Positions 10,028 through 18,788 of a DNA stretch of 64,000 nt are shown here, piece by piece (positions within the stretch are counted from its first letter, which is position 1; every line of letters begins with the position of its first letter). This DNA comes from Sulfuricella denitrificans skB26. Its GTDB lineage: Bacteria > Pseudomonadota > Gammaproteobacteria > Burkholderiales > Sulfuricellaceae. The stretch spans positions 2,572,501 to 2,636,500 of the forward strand of contig NC_022357.1 of the NCBI RefSeq assembly GCF_000297055.2, read 5' to 3'. Below the pieces are notes generated by a model that did not search any database, was not told where the DNA came from, and worked only from the letters and a program-made list of their open reading frames with translations. The translations under genes and the position numbers were made by a program.

Positions 10028-10284
10028 TCGCCCACGTCAGTCAACGGCCTCTCTTCACCGCCTCCATTGTGCAAGCTTTCCAGACTTTCACGCAGACGTG
10101 CAGCCATTTTCGGACTCCTCATCAGGTAAGACGTTTCTTCGATAGCCGAATAATCAGCGTACGAAAGCATTACCGTCTTCTCTCCATTGCGCCGAACGAC
10201 AATGACCGGTTCGTGCGTATCGCACACCCTGTCCATCACCTTCTTCAAATTACTCCGCAATTCGCTATAAGAAAGCGCTTCCAT
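10024..10284 (-). CDS. yefM: YefM-type antitoxin
   Basis: Phd/YefM antitoxin that binds YoeB and represses the pair's promoter. The 86-residue protein starts MEALSYSELRSNLKKVMDR and contains the DNA-binding dimer fold, followed by a disordered acidic C terminus that would wrap the toxin. The ATG at 10282-10284 has AGGAGA upstream; an earlier in-frame ATG would add seven residues without a ribosome site. It precedes and overlaps yoeB. Confidence 0.93.
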   Translation of the reverse strand: MEALSYSELRSNLKKVMDRVCDTHEPVIVVRRNGEKTVMLSYADYSAIEETSYLMRSPKMAARLRESLESLHNGGGEERPLTDVGE

Positions 10285-10350
10285 AGACCATCTCCTCCGA
10301 CACACAATATGTACTTAAAATTGTACAACAATATCATCTTTCGCACCAAT

Positions 10351-10381
10351 AAAAAAACGGGCCTCCAAAGAGGCCCGTTTT
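10351..10381. terminator. Intrinsic terminator between porin and yefM promoter
   Basis: AAAACGGGCCT and AGGCCCGTTTT form an 11-bp stem around CCAAAG with an A-rich 5' flank. On the minus strand it ends the porin transcript, 40 bp after its stop and before the yefM promoter region. Confidence 0.9.
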
Positions 10382-10420
10382 AAATCTTCACACTTCAAAC
10401 CGGACTAAGCCGGCGAGAAA

Positions 10421-11569
10421 TTAGAAGGAGTGACGCATACCGAAAGACCAGGCAGAAGGATCGGCACCAGCACGGCCGGTTTCAAGCACTTGACCAGTCG
10501 CGCCAGCGCCGGTCAGGCCGTAGACAGCGGCGTTGTCGTTGCTCAGCTTGACGTATTGAGCATAGACCTTGGTGCGCTTGCTCAAGTTGTGGTCAAGACC
10601 CAAGGCAATCTGATGGGCACCGGTGTCTGCAACATCAGCGCGTTGGCCAGCCTTGGTGTAGGCCAGTTTCAGATCGTTGCTACCCATCGAGTACTTGCCA
10701 CCCAAAGTCCAGGCACTGTGGTCCATGATTTTCACGCCAGCATTCAGGTCGTCGCTAAGTTTCTCATAAGCAAAACCCACTTCGAACGCAGGCATAATCT
10801 TGTAGCCCACGCCCAGTTTCCATGCTTTTTCACTCTTGTCGACATTGGCAGCGCCGGCAGTAATATCACCTGTGCCAACAGAACCAATGTTGTGACGCTC
10901 GTAGGCCAAGCTAGCCATCAGCGGACCATTGTTGTACATACCCATGGCAGACCAGGCATTACCCTTCGTCTGACCGGAGGTGGTGACAAGTTCAGCGCCG
11001 GCTACATAGGCGACAGCAGCGTGAAAACCGCTCATCGTCGGGGAAATGTAGGCAACCACGTCGGGTTGACGGCCATCAAAAGAGAAGTTGGTAGCACCCA
11101 AGTTGTAAGAAGCGCCTTGACCCATCAGGTTGCGGTTGTCAGCCAGGCCGTCACCGAAGTAGTCCAGGCTGCGGGTAGCCAGTTTGTACGGGGTGTCATG
11201 ACGACCCAGAATCACGGTGCCGGCAGTCTTGCTGCTCAGACCCAAGAAGGTATTGCGACCACCAAAGGTGGTGCCGCCAGTGGCGCTGGAGGTCAAACCG
11301 TTACCATCAGCATTGATCTGGGATTCGATCTGCCAAATGGCGGAAAGACCGTTGCCCACATCTTCTGTACCCTTGAAGCCCAGACGGGAACTGTTAGAGG
11401 ACACCTTTTGAGTACGGATACCTGCGGCACCAGCAGTGCTGTTGCCGTTGTCGGTGATGTCGTAGGACGCATCCATGATGCCGTAGATAGACACGTTACC
11501 ACTGTCAGCCATGGCAGCAGCAGGAGCCAGAGCGGCAGCAATTGCCAAAGCAATAAGTTTCTTGTTCAT
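10421..11569 (-). CDS. Gram-negative porin (Omp32/OmpC type)
   Basis: Trimeric outer-membrane diffusion channel. The 382-residue protein has a signal peptide MNKKLIALAIAAALAPAAAM with cleavage near residue 24 (AMA-DSG), the first strand NVSIYGIMDASYD, repeated beta strands of 16-strand porins and the terminal FGMRHSF ending in phenylalanine, needed for BAM recognition. The ATG at 11567-11569 is used because the signal peptide begins there; the longer frame upstream is not conserved. It is monocistronic with a terminator at its 3' end. Ion selectivity cannot be told from sequence. Confidence 0.95.
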   Translation of the reverse strand: MNKKLIALAIAAALAPAAAMADSGNVSIYGIMDASYDITDNGNSTAGAAGIRTQKVSSNSSRLGFKGTEDVGNGLSAIWQIESQINADGNGLTSSATGGTTFGGRNTFLGLSSKTAGTVILGRHDTPYKLATRSLDYFGDGLADNRNLMGQGASYNLGATNFSFDGRQPDVVAYISPTMSGFHAAVAYVAGAELVTTSGQTKGNAWSAMGMYNNGPLMASLAYERHNIGSVGTGDITAGAANVDKSEKAWKLGVGYKIMPAFEVGFAYEKLSDDLNAGVKIMDHSAWTLGGKYSMGSNDLKLAYTKAGQRADVADTGAHQIALGLDHNLSKRTKVYAQYVKLSNDNAAVYGLTGAGATGQVLETGRAGADPSAWSFGMRHSF

Positions 11570-11880
11570 GTAGTGATCTCCTAGAGAGTAAGTTTTTGCA
11601 ACGAGGCTCTTGATTGAGCCCTGTCTTTTACAGACGAGTTCATTATCACCACTCTTCCCCTCGAATTCCAAGCACAAGTAGATAAAAACGTCTTGTTTTT
11701 CGTTAACAGGGGAAAATGTGTTGTTTTTTTGCAACGCACAGCCTAAAAAACAGCTATCCGCAAAGGACGCAATGGAAATCCCGACCCTCAGACATGCCAG
11801 CCTGATTGCTTTTCCTTTGCGAACTCTTGCGTCCTTTGCGGTTAGTATTCTTTAAAAAAGATTTAGAAATGAAATTTAGC
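11570..11880. other. Intergenic region upstream of porin and downstream of trpC
   Basis: This 311-bp stretch has no gene. The part next to the porin must carry its promoter and leader, and includes a small dyad CGAGGCTCTTGATTGAGCCC near 11600-11622. The part near trpC contains the family A repeat at 11756-11844. A short leftward frame here is only a product of the repeat. Confidence 0.7.
11756..11844. repeat. Inverted repeat with CGCAAAGGA units (family A, copy 2)
   Basis: Left arm 11756-11775 reads ATCCGCAAAGGACGCAATGG; right arm 11812-11844 has the complementary CCTTTGCG units and ends in GCGGTTAG. It follows the trpC stop, a position where it could end the trp transcript. Confidence 0.8.
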
Positions 11881-12828
11881 CTAGCCGAACAGCCGAGCCA
11901 GTTCGACTCCCGGGTCTTCCGCGCGCATGAAAGCCTCACCGACCAAGAAGGCGTTGACGCCTTGACCGCGCATCAACTGCACGTCCGCCGGTTTGAGAAT
12001 GCCGCTTTCGGTGATGGCGATGCGCTCGTTAGAAATCCGTGGCAGCAGGTCGAGAGTGGTTTCGAGACGGGTTTCGAAGGTGCGCAGGTTGCGGTTGTTG
12101 ATGCCGATCAACGGGGTCTTGAGCTGCAGGGCCGCATCCAGTTCGGCGGCATCGTGCGACTCCACCAGCACCGCCATGCCCAGTTCATGGGCGAGGGCTT
12201 CGAGTTCCTGCATACGAGCGACATCGAATTCGGCAGCCCCCTCTCCCCAGCCCTCTCCCGCGAGGGGAGAGGGGGTTTTGCCTGGGTGGTCGGGAGCCAA
12301 GCCGTGCGCAGATCGAGCTTCTCCCACCGGGGGAGAGGAAGTTTTGCCCCCTCCCCCTTGACGGGGGAGGGTTGGGGAGAGGGTGAATGCCGCCACTATC
12401 AGCAATATGGCATCCGCGCCAATGGTGCGGGCACGACAGATCTGGTAGGGATCGATCATGAAGTCCTTGCGCAGCACCGGGATGTTGCAGGCTGCGCGCG
12501 CTTCGATCAGGTGGCTCTTGCTGCCCTGAAAAAACTGAACGTCGGTCAATACCGACAAACAGGCCGCGCCATGGGCTTCATAGCTTCGAGCAATGGCAGC
12601 GGGATCGAAATTCTCGCGGATCACCCCACGGGAAGGACTGGCTTTCTTGATCTCGGAGATCACCGCCGGTTTGCCTAAAGCAATCTTGCCACGAATGGCG
12701 CCGACAAAATCGCGCGTCTTCGGCATCGCCTCCGCTTCGGCGCGGACGGCCGCATAGGGTTTTTTCGCCACGGCCCGGGCGACTTCGGCTTGTTTGACTT
12801 CGAGGATTTTTTTCAGGATGTCGGACAT
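11881..12828 (-). CDS. trpC: Indole-3-glycerol phosphate synthase with 53-residue repeat-encoded insert
   Basis: TIM-barrel enzyme closing the indole ring in tryptophan synthesis. At 315 residues it is about 50 longer than the usual 260-265. Conserved parts flank the extra segment: [10 protein letters not shown] with the catalytic lysine, [12 protein letters not shown], then [12 protein letters not shown] before it and [17 protein letters not shown] after it, followed by [12 protein letters not shown] and ITESGI. The insert lies in the loop after the barrel strand LLIVAA and is made of a palindromic element (12226-12384). The frame is intact, so the enzyme may still fold. Last gene of rpe-gph-trpEGDC. 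Confidence 0.94.
   Translation of the reverse strand: MSDILKKILEVKQAEVARAVAKKPYAAVRAEAEAMPKTRDFVGAIRGKIALGKPAVISEIKKASPSRGVIRENFDPAAIARSYEAHGAACLSVLTDVQFFQGSKSHLIEARAACNIPVLRKDFMIDPYQICRARTIGADAILLIVAAFTLSPTLPRQGGGGKTSSPPVGEARSAHGLAPDHPGKTPSPLAGEGWGEGAAEFDVARMQELEALAHELGMAVLVESHDAAELDAALQLKTPLIGINNRNLRTFETRLETTLDLLPRISNERIAITESGILKPADVQLMRGQGVNAFLVGEAFMRAEDPGVELARLFG
12226..12384. repeat. CCCTCTCCCC palindromic element inserted in frame in trpC (family B)
   Basis: A 159-bp segment flanked in the protein by a duplicated F codon (VAAF and AAEF). It begins and ends with the CCCTCTCCCC head and its complement, with inner hairpins near 12250-12272 and 12331-12370. The length is a multiple of three and it has no stop in the trpC frame, so it adds 53 residues rich in G, P and E. 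Confidence 0.88.
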
Positions 12829-12837
12829 ACTTCTATT

Positions 12838-12915
12838 TACCACAGAGACACAGAGAAGGGCAAAACCCCAATCTCTAAAAACGATTTTCTCTGTGTCTCT
12901 GTGCCTCTGTGGTTA
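12838..12915. repeat. Inverted repeat with CACAGAGA units (family A, copy 3)
   Basis: Arms 12838-12857 (TACCACAGAGACACAGAGAA) and 12887-12915 (complement, ending GTGGTTA). It fills the gap between trpD and trpC and supplies the trpD TAA stop. Being inside an operon, this copy cannot be a full terminator unless trpC has its own promoter. Confidence 0.83.
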
Positions 12916-13941
12916 TTCGGTTTTAAATCTACTGGAAAACGCAATCAACTGTTCCAGCTTGGCTTTGGCTTCACCGCTGGCGGTGACATGCAGCGCCTTC
13001 TTCACCCCGGCTTCCAGCGTCTGCGCCATGCCGCCGACGTAAATCGCGGCGCCGGCATTGAGTGCGACGATGTCGCGTGCGGCACCGTGTTCATTGTCGA
13101 GTACGGAGAGCAGCTTGGCCTTGGCTTCGTCCACATTGTGTGCCACGAGTGTATCGGCGGAACCCAGCTTCATGCCGAAGGCCTCGGGGTCGACGGCATA
13201 TTCTTCGATCATGCCATCCTTCAGTTCGGCAACATGAGTCGCGCCACACCGTGTAATCTCGTCCATGCCGTCTGTGCCGTGCACCACCATGACATGCCTC
13301 GCGCCCAGCGATTTCAGGGCCTCCGCGAGCGGCCGGCACAAATCCTTGCGGAACACGCCCATCACCTGGTTCTTCGCCCCGGCCGGATTGGTGAGCGGGC
13401 CGAGCAGGTTGAACAGGGTGCGCACACCCAATTCACGCCGGACCGGTGCGGCATATTTCATGGCGCTGTGGTGGTTGGGGGCGAACATGAAGCCGACGCC
13501 GATTTCGTGGATGGACTGCGCCACTTGGTCGGGGGTGAGATTCATGTTCACGCCCAGCGCCTCCAGCACGTCGGCAGAGCCGCAGGTGGATGACACCGAG
13601 CGGCCACCATGCTTGGCAACTTTCACGCCCGCCGCCGCGGCAACGAACGCCGCAGTGGTCGAGATATTAAAGGTATGGGCGCCGTCGCCGCCGGTGCCAC
13701 AGGTATCCACCAGATGCTCCTCGGCGCCGACCGGCACCTTGACCGACAGCTCACGCATCACTTCGGCGGCGGCAGCGATTTCCGTCACTGTCTCGCCCTT
13801 GGCGCGCAGCGCAACCAAAATGCCGGCAATCTGCACCGGTGTCATTTCTCCGCCCATGATCTGATGCATGAGTGACAGCATCTCGTCACGAGTCAGATCA
13901 CGTTTTTCCAGCAGCGCGGTTAATGCGACTTGTGGTGTCAT
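12913..13941 (-). CDS. trpD: Anthranilate phosphoribosyltransferase
   Basis: Transfers the phosphoribosyl group from PRPP to anthranilate, step two of the tryptophan pathway. The 342-residue protein has the PRPP-binding loop GTGGDG at 82-87 and KHGGRSVSS at 110-118, and full family length. Its stop lies in the family A repeat. Upstream, about 660 bp of repeats plus a DUF559 gene separate it from trpG, an interruption of the usual tight trpG-trpD spacing. Confidence 0.97.
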   Translation of the reverse strand: MTPQVALTALLEKRDLTRDEMLSLMHQIMGGEMTPVQIAGILVALRAKGETVTEIAAAAEVMRELSVKVPVGAEEHLVDTCGTGGDGAHTFNISTTAAFVAAAAGVKVAKHGGRSVSSTCGSADVLEALGVNMNLTPDQVAQSIHEIGVGFMFAPNHHSAMKYAAPVRRELGVRTLFNLLGPLTNPAGAKNQVMGVFRKDLCRPLAEALKSLGARHVMVVHGTDGMDEITRCGATHVAELKDGMIEEYAVDPEAFGMKLGSADTLVAHNVDEAKAKLLSVLDNEHGAARDIVALNAGAAIYVGGMAQTLEAGVKKALHVTASGEAKAKLEQLIAFSSRFKTE

Positions 13942-13945
13942 TTAA

Positions 13946-13986
13946 TCCCCCTCTCCCCAACCCTCCCCCGCGAGGGGGGAGGGGTT
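13946..13986. repeat. Family B palindrome (trpD side)
   Basis: CCCTCTCCCC head, spacer AA, then CCCTCCCCC and its complement GGGGGGAGGGG around a short CGCGA loop. It lies 4 bp upstream of the trpD ATG. Confidence 0.82.
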
Positions 13987-14035
13987 TTGCACTGCATATT
14001 TTCACCTTCTCCTCCAACAGAGGGAGTGTGGCGCA

Positions 14036-14416
14036 TCACTGGCTTTCTCCCTCCCCCTTGACGGGGGAGGGCCGGGGAGAGGGTGACAGCGCCGCATGGA
14101 CGCACTGCATCACCCCCTCCAAGTTCGTCAACACTTCATTGTTCCAGAATCTCAAAATTTGAAATCCCTGGCTACTCAACCATTGATCGCGAATTTTATC
14201 AGCGTCCTCTTGATCTGCATGCTGCCCACCATCCAGTTCGATAATCAACCGAGATTCAAAACAGACAAAATCAACGATGTAGCCGCCAAGTGGCTGCTGT
14301 CTTTTGAATTTGTAACCATCAAACCGGCCAGCCCGTAGATGCTGCCATAACAACATTTCGGTGTCGGTCGAGTTTGTCCGCAACTGGCGGGCAAAGTTTG
14401 TCAGCTTTGTGGGCAT
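14036..14416 (-). CDS. DUF559 endonuclease-domain protein
   Basis: Small protein of the DUF559 family, related to Vsr and the restriction-endonuclease fold. The 126-residue protein starts MPTKLTNFARQLRTNSTDTE and has a PD-(D/E)xK-like core: FKRQQPLGGYIVDFVCFESRLIIELDGGQH, read as separate pieces, then RDQWLSSQGFQILRFWNNEV. Its last 16 residues ([13 protein letters not shown] and following) are encoded by a family B repeat. The ATG at 14414-14416 is the start of the conserved domain. It sits between trpG and trpD, surrounded by five family B palindromes, and does not belong to tryptophan synthesis. Confidence 0.9.
   Translation of the reverse strand: MPTKLTNFARQLRTNSTDTEMLLWQHLRAGRFDGYKFKRQQPLGGYIVDFVCFESRLIIELDGGQHADQEDADKIRDQWLSSQGFQILRFWNNEVLTNLEGVMQCVHAALSPSPRPSPVKGEGESQ
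14044..14084. repeat. Family B palindrome forming the DUF559 C terminus
   Basis: CTCCCTCCCCC, loop TTGAC, GGGGGAGGG, spacer CC, GGGGAGAGGG: the same element as 13946-13986 in inverted orientation. It is translated as the tail of the DUF559 protein. Confidence 0.82.
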
Positions 14417-14420
14417 GCTA

Positions 14421-14457
14421 CCCTCTCCCCAACCCTCTCCCACAAGGGGAGAGGGGG
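14421..14457. repeat. Family B palindrome (5' of DUF559)
   Basis: CCCTCTCCCC, AA, CCCTCTCCC, loop ACAA, GGGGAGAGGG. It is 4 bp upstream of the DUF559 ATG, so it occupies the place of the ribosome site. Confidence 0.82.
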
Positions 14458-14486
14458 CAACAGTAAAAGGCACTTGCGTTAAATTG

Positions 14487-14526
14487 CCCTCTCCCCAGCC
14501 CTCCCCCATCAAGGGGGAGGGGGCTA
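14487..14526. repeat. Family B palindrome, direct copy
   Basis: CCCTCTCCCC, AG, CCCTCCCCC, loop ATCAA, GGGGGAGGGGG. Same orientation as the copy at 14421. Confidence 0.82.
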
Positions 14527-14562
14527 AAAGCATCGATACTCGCGGCACTGCCTCCATCCGTT

Positions 14563-14602
14563 ACTCCCTCCCCCCTCGCGAAGGAGGACCGGGGAGAGCG
14601 GG
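14563..14602. repeat. Family B palindrome next to trpG end, inverted copy
   Basis: CTCCCTCCCCCC, CGCGAA, GGAGGACC, GGGGAGAG: a more diverged inverted copy ending 2 bp before the trpG stop. Confidence 0.75.
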
Positions 14603-14604
14603 TA

Positions 14605-15174
14605 CTACCGTTTCTCTTTCAAAAAATTAGCCAGCATCTCATGGCCATATTCGGTCAGGATGGATTCGGGATGAAACTGTACGCCTTCCACTGCCAGTGT
14701 TTTGTGGCGCACCCCCATGATCTCTCCATCGTCAGTCCAGGCGGTAATTTCCAGACAGTCCGGAATACTCTCGCGCTCGATCACCAGCGAATGGTAGCGG
14801 GTGGCGCGGAACGGATTGGGCAAGCCTTTGAACACGCCCATGTCCTTGTGGTGAATCATCGAGGTCTTGCCATGCATCAGTTGCGTAGCATGGATAATTT
14901 TGCCGCCGAAAGCCTGGCCGATACTCTGATGCCCCAGACATACGCCAAGAACCGGTACCTTGCCGGCAAATTCCTTGATCAACGGCACCGAGATACCCGC
15001 CTCGTTCGGCGTGCATGGCCCCGGGGAAATCACGATATGGTCGGGATCTAACGCTGCGACCTGCTCGACGGTAATTTCGTCGTTGCGGAATACCCGCACC
15101 TCAGCACCCAACTCGCCGAAATACTGCACCAGGTTGTAGGTGAAGGAATCGTAATTGTCGATCATTAGAAGCAT
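14605..15174 (-). CDS. trpG: Anthranilate synthase glutamine amidotransferase subunit
   Basis: Supplies ammonia from glutamine to TrpE. The 189-residue class I amidotransferase has the catalytic triad C79 (GVCLGHQ), H168 and E170 (VQFHPES). The ATG at 15172-15174 begins [14 protein letters not shown], one base after the trpE stop, so the two are coupled. It may also serve folate synthesis (PabA), as in other betaproteobacteria with a single copy; that is inference. Confidence 0.96.
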   Translation of the reverse strand: MLLMIDNYDSFTYNLVQYFGELGAEVRVFRNDEITVEQVAALDPDHIVISPGPCTPNEAGISVPLIKEFAGKVPVLGVCLGHQSIGQAFGGKIIHATQLMHGKTSMIHHKDMGVFKGLPNPFRATRYHSLVIERESIPDCLEITAWTDDGEIMGVRHKTLAVEGVQFHPESILTEYGHEMLANFLKEKR

Positions 15175-15175
15175 G

Positions 15176-16648
15176 TCATTCCCCTCCACCCAAGCCGCCC
15201 AGCGCCAGCTCTGCAGCGTGCAGCACGGCACGGGCCTTATTGCGGGTTTCCGTCCATTCGCTGTCTGCCACCGAGTCGGCGACGATACCGGCTCCCGCCT
15301 GGACGTAGAGCGTGCCATCCTTGACCACCGCGGTACGAATGGCGATGGCCAGATCCATGTCGCCGTTGAAGCCGAGATAGCCCACTGCGCCGGCATAGAT
15401 ACCGCGCTTGGTCGGTTCCAGTTCGTCGATAATTTCCATCGCGCGCACCTTGGGCGCACCGGACACGGTGCCTGCCGGGAAGGTGGCGCGCAGCACGTCC
15501 ATCGCGTTCTGGCCGCTTTTCAGCTTGCCCTCGACGTTGGAAACGATGTGCATGACGTGGGAATAACGCTCGATGGCCATGTTCTCGGTGACCTTGACCG
15601 AGCCGGTCTGGGCGACGCGCCCTGCATCGTTGCGACCCAGATCCATCAGCATCAGGTGTTCGGCCAGTTCCTTGGGATCGGCCAGCAGGTCGGCGGCCAA
15701 CGCCTCGTCCTCTTCGCGGGTCTTGCCGCGCGGGCGAGTGCCGGCGATCGGACGCACGGTAACAGTCTCCTCTTCCAGCCGCACCAGGATTTCCGGCGAC
15801 GAGCCGACCACCTGAAAATCACCCATATCGTAACAGAACATGTACGGCGACGGGTTGAGCGAGCGCAATGCGCGGTACAGAGAAAGCGGCGAGGCGGCGA
15901 AAGGCTGCGACATGCGCTGGGACAGCACCACCTGCATGATGTCGCCGTCGAAAATGTAGCGCTTGGCTTTTTCCACCGCCAGCTTGAAAGCCTCTTCGCC
16001 GAATTCCGAAGCTGCCGGTGCAGGCGGATAAGAGGCCGTGACAGGGATTTCCACTGACTTATTCAACTGGCTACGCATTTCGTCCAGCCGCATCAGGCCG
16101 CGCGCATACGCGCCAGGCTGGCCGGGATCGGCATACACAACCAGATAAATTTTGCCGGACAGGTTGTCCACCACCGCGACTTCCTCCGACAGCAGCAGCA
16201 GGATATCCGGCGTGCCCAGCACGTCCGGCTTGACGGTGTGAGCCAGCTTTTTCTCGATATAGCGGATGGTGTCGTAGCCGAAGTAGCCCGCCAACCCGCC
16301 TGTGAAGCGGGGCTGACCGGGATGCTCGGCCACTTTCATGCGCGCGGCGTAATCCTGGACAAACTGCAACGGGTCATCGGTTTCGACCTGTTCAAGCACT
16401 GCGCCTTCATTTTCGACGCTCACGCTGCGGCCATGCACCCTGATCCGGGTTTTGGCCGGCAGGCCGATGAAAGAATAACGCCCGAAACGCTCCCCCCCCA
16501 CCACTGATTCCAGCAAGTAGGAATAGGGCCGATTAGCCAGCTTGAGATAAACGCTTAAGGGCGTGTCGAGGTCGGCCAGGGTTTCCCTGACCAGCGGGAT
16601 ACGGTTGTAGCCCTGGCTTGCAAGGCGATTGAAATCCTGTTCAGTCAT
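15176..16648 (-). CDS. trpE: Anthranilate synthase component I
   Basis: Chorismate-using subunit of anthranilate synthase. The 490-residue protein has the N-terminal regulatory part with [16 protein letters not shown] (residues 45-60), where tryptophan usually binds, and the catalytic chorismate-binding domain with [25 protein letters not shown] and [14 protein letters not shown]. First trp gene of the operon, 110 bp after gph. No leader peptide or attenuator was recognised in that gap. Confidence 0.97.
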   Translation of the reverse strand: MTEQDFNRLASQGYNRIPLVRETLADLDTPLSVYLKLANRPYSYLLESVVGGERFGRYSFIGLPAKTRIRVHGRSVSVENEGAVLEQVETDDPLQFVQDYAARMKVAEHPGQPRFTGGLAGYFGYDTIRYIEKKLAHTVKPDVLGTPDILLLLSEEVAVVDNLSGKIYLVVYADPGQPGAYARGLMRLDEMRSQLNKSVEIPVTASYPPAPAASEFGEEAFKLAVEKAKRYIFDGDIMQVVLSQRMSQPFAASPLSLYRALRSLNPSPYMFCYDMGDFQVVGSSPEILVRLEEETVTVRPIAGTRPRGKTREEDEALAADLLADPKELAEHLMLMDLGRNDAGRVAQTGSVKVTENMAIERYSHVMHIVSNVEGKLKSGQNAMDVLRATFPAGTVSGAPKVRAMEIIDELEPTKRGIYAGAVGYLGFNGDMDLAIAIRTAVVKDGTLYVQAGAGIVADSVADSEWTETRNKARAVLHAAELALGGLGGGE

Positions 16649-16758
16649 GTCGATTTACCAGAGAGAAATTAAGAAAGCAGTCACAAATCCGTGGAATGGC
16701 TCAATCGCACCATCGCCAGGACTGTGCCAACAATCCGTTCATTTCCCTATGGTTCATT

Positions 16759-17445
16759 TCACGCTTTCCTGATCAGCTTCAATAGTTCCGGCAGACTGTC
16801 GATCACCGCATCGCAGTCCTGTTCACGCACATCCTTGCCGCCGTTGTAACCGTAAGGCAACAGCACCACCGGACAACCCGCAGCGCGCGCAGCCTGACTA
16901 TCGTTCAGAGAGTCGCCCACCAGCAGCAGGTCCTTGGGCTCGACTTCGTAGTAAATGGCGGCATATCGCAATGGCAACGGATCTGGCTTTTTGCGTGGCA
17001 GGCTGTCACCAGACAGGATCAGATCGAAATAATCCTTCATGCCCATCGCCGCCAGCAGCGGCAAGGTAAAGCGCTGCGCCTTGTTGGTGATGCAGACCAG
17101 GGTATAACCGGCATCGCGTAAGGCCTTCAGGCCCTCCATTACACCTGGATAAGGCCGGGTTTCGCAGTGCAACACTTCATCGTAATGTTTCTCGAATAGC
17201 GGCAGCGCCTTGACGAACAGGGCATCATCCGGCTTGCCGTGCATTTCGCCGGTGAGCGCCCGCTTCACCAGGTTGGCAATGCCGTTGCCGATATAGGACC
17301 GGATTGTATCCAGGCTGACCGGCGGCATCGCCAGATCGCGCAGCATGCGCTGCGCCGCCTCGGCGAGATCCGGAGCGGTATTCAGCAAGGTGCCATCGAG
17401 ATCGATGACGACGGCTTTAACGGGTAAAGGGAATGATTTATTCAA
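16759..17445 (-). CDS. gph: Phosphoglycolate phosphatase
   Basis: HAD-family phosphatase that removes 2-phosphoglycolate. The 228-residue protein has motif I VIDLDGTLLNT with D15 and D17, motif II VCITNKAQ, and motif III/IV GDSLNDSQAAR. It lies between rpe and trpE, a classic betaproteobacterial arrangement. A family A repeat separates it from rpe. Confidence 0.94.
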   Translation of the reverse strand: MNKSFPLPVKAVVIDLDGTLLNTAPDLAEAAQRMLRDLAMPPVSLDTIRSYIGNGIANLVKRALTGEMHGKPDDALFVKALPLFEKHYDEVLHCETRPYPGVMEGLKALRDAGYTLVCITNKAQRFTLPLLAAMGMKDYFDLILSGDSLPRKKPDPLPLRYAAIYYEVEPKDLLLVGDSLNDSQAARAAGCPVVLLPYGYNGGKDVREQDCDAVIDSLPELLKLIRKA

Positions 17446-17456
17446 TTACAACTCTC

Positions 17457-17537
17457 TTTCACCGCAAAGGACGCAAAGGAACGCGGGGTAAATCCTCACC
17501 GTTTTCCTTTGCGTACCTTCGCGTCCTTGGCGGTTAA
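17457..17537. repeat. Inverted repeat with CGCAAAGGA units (family A, copy 4)
   Basis: Left arm 17457-17485 has TTTCACCGCAAAGGACGCAA and further units; right arm 17504-17537 is complementary and ends in GCGGTTAA. It fills the rpe-gph gap. The TTTCACCGC start and GCGGTTAA end match copy 1. Confidence 0.83.
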
Positions 17538-17542
17538 TGGTT

Positions 17543-18229
17543 TTATGCTTTAGCCAATTCAGCGCGCATCGCGGCAATGATCGTATCGTAGCGGTGCGGA
17601 TCGCTGTCCTTGGCCGCGCCAAACACGGCGGAGCCGGCGACGAAAGTGTCCACGCCCGCCCTGGCTACTTCCAGGATGTTGCCGGGGCCGACGCCGCCGT
17701 CAATCTCCAGGCTCACGTTCAGACCGCGCGCGTCGATCATCTGGCGCACTTTGCGGGCCTTGTCCAGGACGTAGGGAATGAATTTCTGGCCGCCGAAGCC
17801 GGGGTTCACCGACATCAGCAGCACCATGTCGAGTTTGTCCAGGGTGTATTCCAGCACGTCCAGCGGAGTAGCCGGGTTGAATACCAGGCCAGCCTTGCAG
17901 CCGCTTTCCTTGATCAGGCCGATGGTACGGTCGACGTGCTCGGAAGCTTCCGGGTGGAAAGTGATGTAGGTAGCACCGGCCTTGGCAAAGTCGGGGATGA
18001 TCCGGTCTACCGGCTTGACCATCAGGTGCACGTCGATGGGTGCGGTCACGCCATGTTTGCGCAGTGCCTCGCACACCAGCGGGCCGATGGTCAGGTTGGG
18101 CACATAATGGTTGTCCATGACGTCGAAGTGAACGATATCGGCACCAGCGGCGAGAACATTATCCACCTCCAGGCCCAGTGTGGCGAAGTTGGCGGACAAG
18201 ATGCTTGGCGCAATTCTGTATTGGGGCAT
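17543..18229 (-). CDS. rpe: Ribulose-phosphate 3-epimerase
   Basis: Interconverts ribulose-5-phosphate and xylulose-5-phosphate in the pentose phosphate or Calvin cycle. The 228-residue TIM-barrel protein shows [13 protein letters not shown], the metal-site motifs [15 protein letters not shown] and DVHLMVKP, and the phosphate-binding DGGVGPGN. The catalytic aspartates are present. First gene of the leftward rpe-gph-trp block, divergent from apaG with about 160 bp between the starts. Confidence 0.96.
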   Translation of the reverse strand: MPQYRIAPSILSANFATLGLEVDNVLAAGADIVHFDVMDNHYVPNLTIGPLVCEALRKHGVTAPIDVHLMVKPVDRIIPDFAKAGATYITFHPEASEHVDRTIGLIKESGCKAGLVFNPATPLDVLEYTLDKLDMVLLMSVNPGFGGQKFIPYVLDKARKVRQMIDARGLNVSLEIDGGVGPGNILEVARAGVDTFVAGSAVFGAAKDSDPHRYDTIIAAMRAELAKA

Positions 18230-18387
18230 GGCGTTTCCTTGAATAAACCAAAAATCAAGATTTTACCCTAAAGAACTCCGACTTTCTATCCGCGGCAATT
18301 TGCCGCAAAGGAAAGGCCATCTGCCCCAATAGATGGCAACGGCCTATCGTGCTTGCGCGGAAAGCCAAAATCGTGTGCAATAGCACG

Positions 18388-18771
18388 ATGGCTGACAGCA
18401 AAAAATATGAAATCACGGTAAAAACCCACGTCGAGTACATTCCCGACCAATCCGACATCGATCAGGAACGGTACGTCTTCGCCTACACCATCACCATCAC
18501 CAACACCGGCAACGTCGCCGCCCAGTTGATCAGCCGTCACTGGGTCATCACCGATGCCACCAACCAGGTGCAGGAGGTGCGTGGTCTGGGTGTGATCGGC
18601 GAACAACCCTTGCTGAAGCCGGGCGAGAGCTTTGAATACACCAGCGGCTGCGTGATCGCCACCCCGGTTGGCACCATGCACGGCAATTACCAGATGACGG
18701 CGGAGGACGGCACCAAGTTCGACGCGCCCGTTGCCGAATTTACCCTGAACATGCCGCGCGTGTTGCACTAG
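18388..18771 (+). CDS. apaG: ApaG protein
   Basis: Small protein of fibronectin-like fold; in enteric bacteria ApaG is linked to cobalt resistance and magnesium efflux, but its biochemical role is unclear. The 127-residue protein starts MADSKKYEITVKTHVEY and has FAYTITITNTG and the nucleotide-like loop GLGVIGEQPLLKPGESFEY. The ATG at 18388 starts the conserved domain; 13 extra codons upstream in frame are unconserved. Confidence 0.94.
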   Translation: MADSKKYEITVKTHVEYIPDQSDIDQERYVFAYTITITNTGNVAAQLISRHWVITDATNQVQEVRGLGVIGEQPLLKPGESFEYTSGCVIATPVGTMHGNYQMTAEDGTKFDAPVAEFTLNMPRVLH

Positions 18772-18788
18772 CAGAAACCCTGCAACCT

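Noticed and set aside
10430-11584. 384-codon frame opposite the porin
   Set aside because: Antisense of a conserved porin with signal peptide and terminal phenylalanine.
12237-14602. CRISPR array for the repeated CCCTCTCCCC words
   Set aside because: Units are palindromic, unevenly spaced and in both orientations, without spacers or cas genes.
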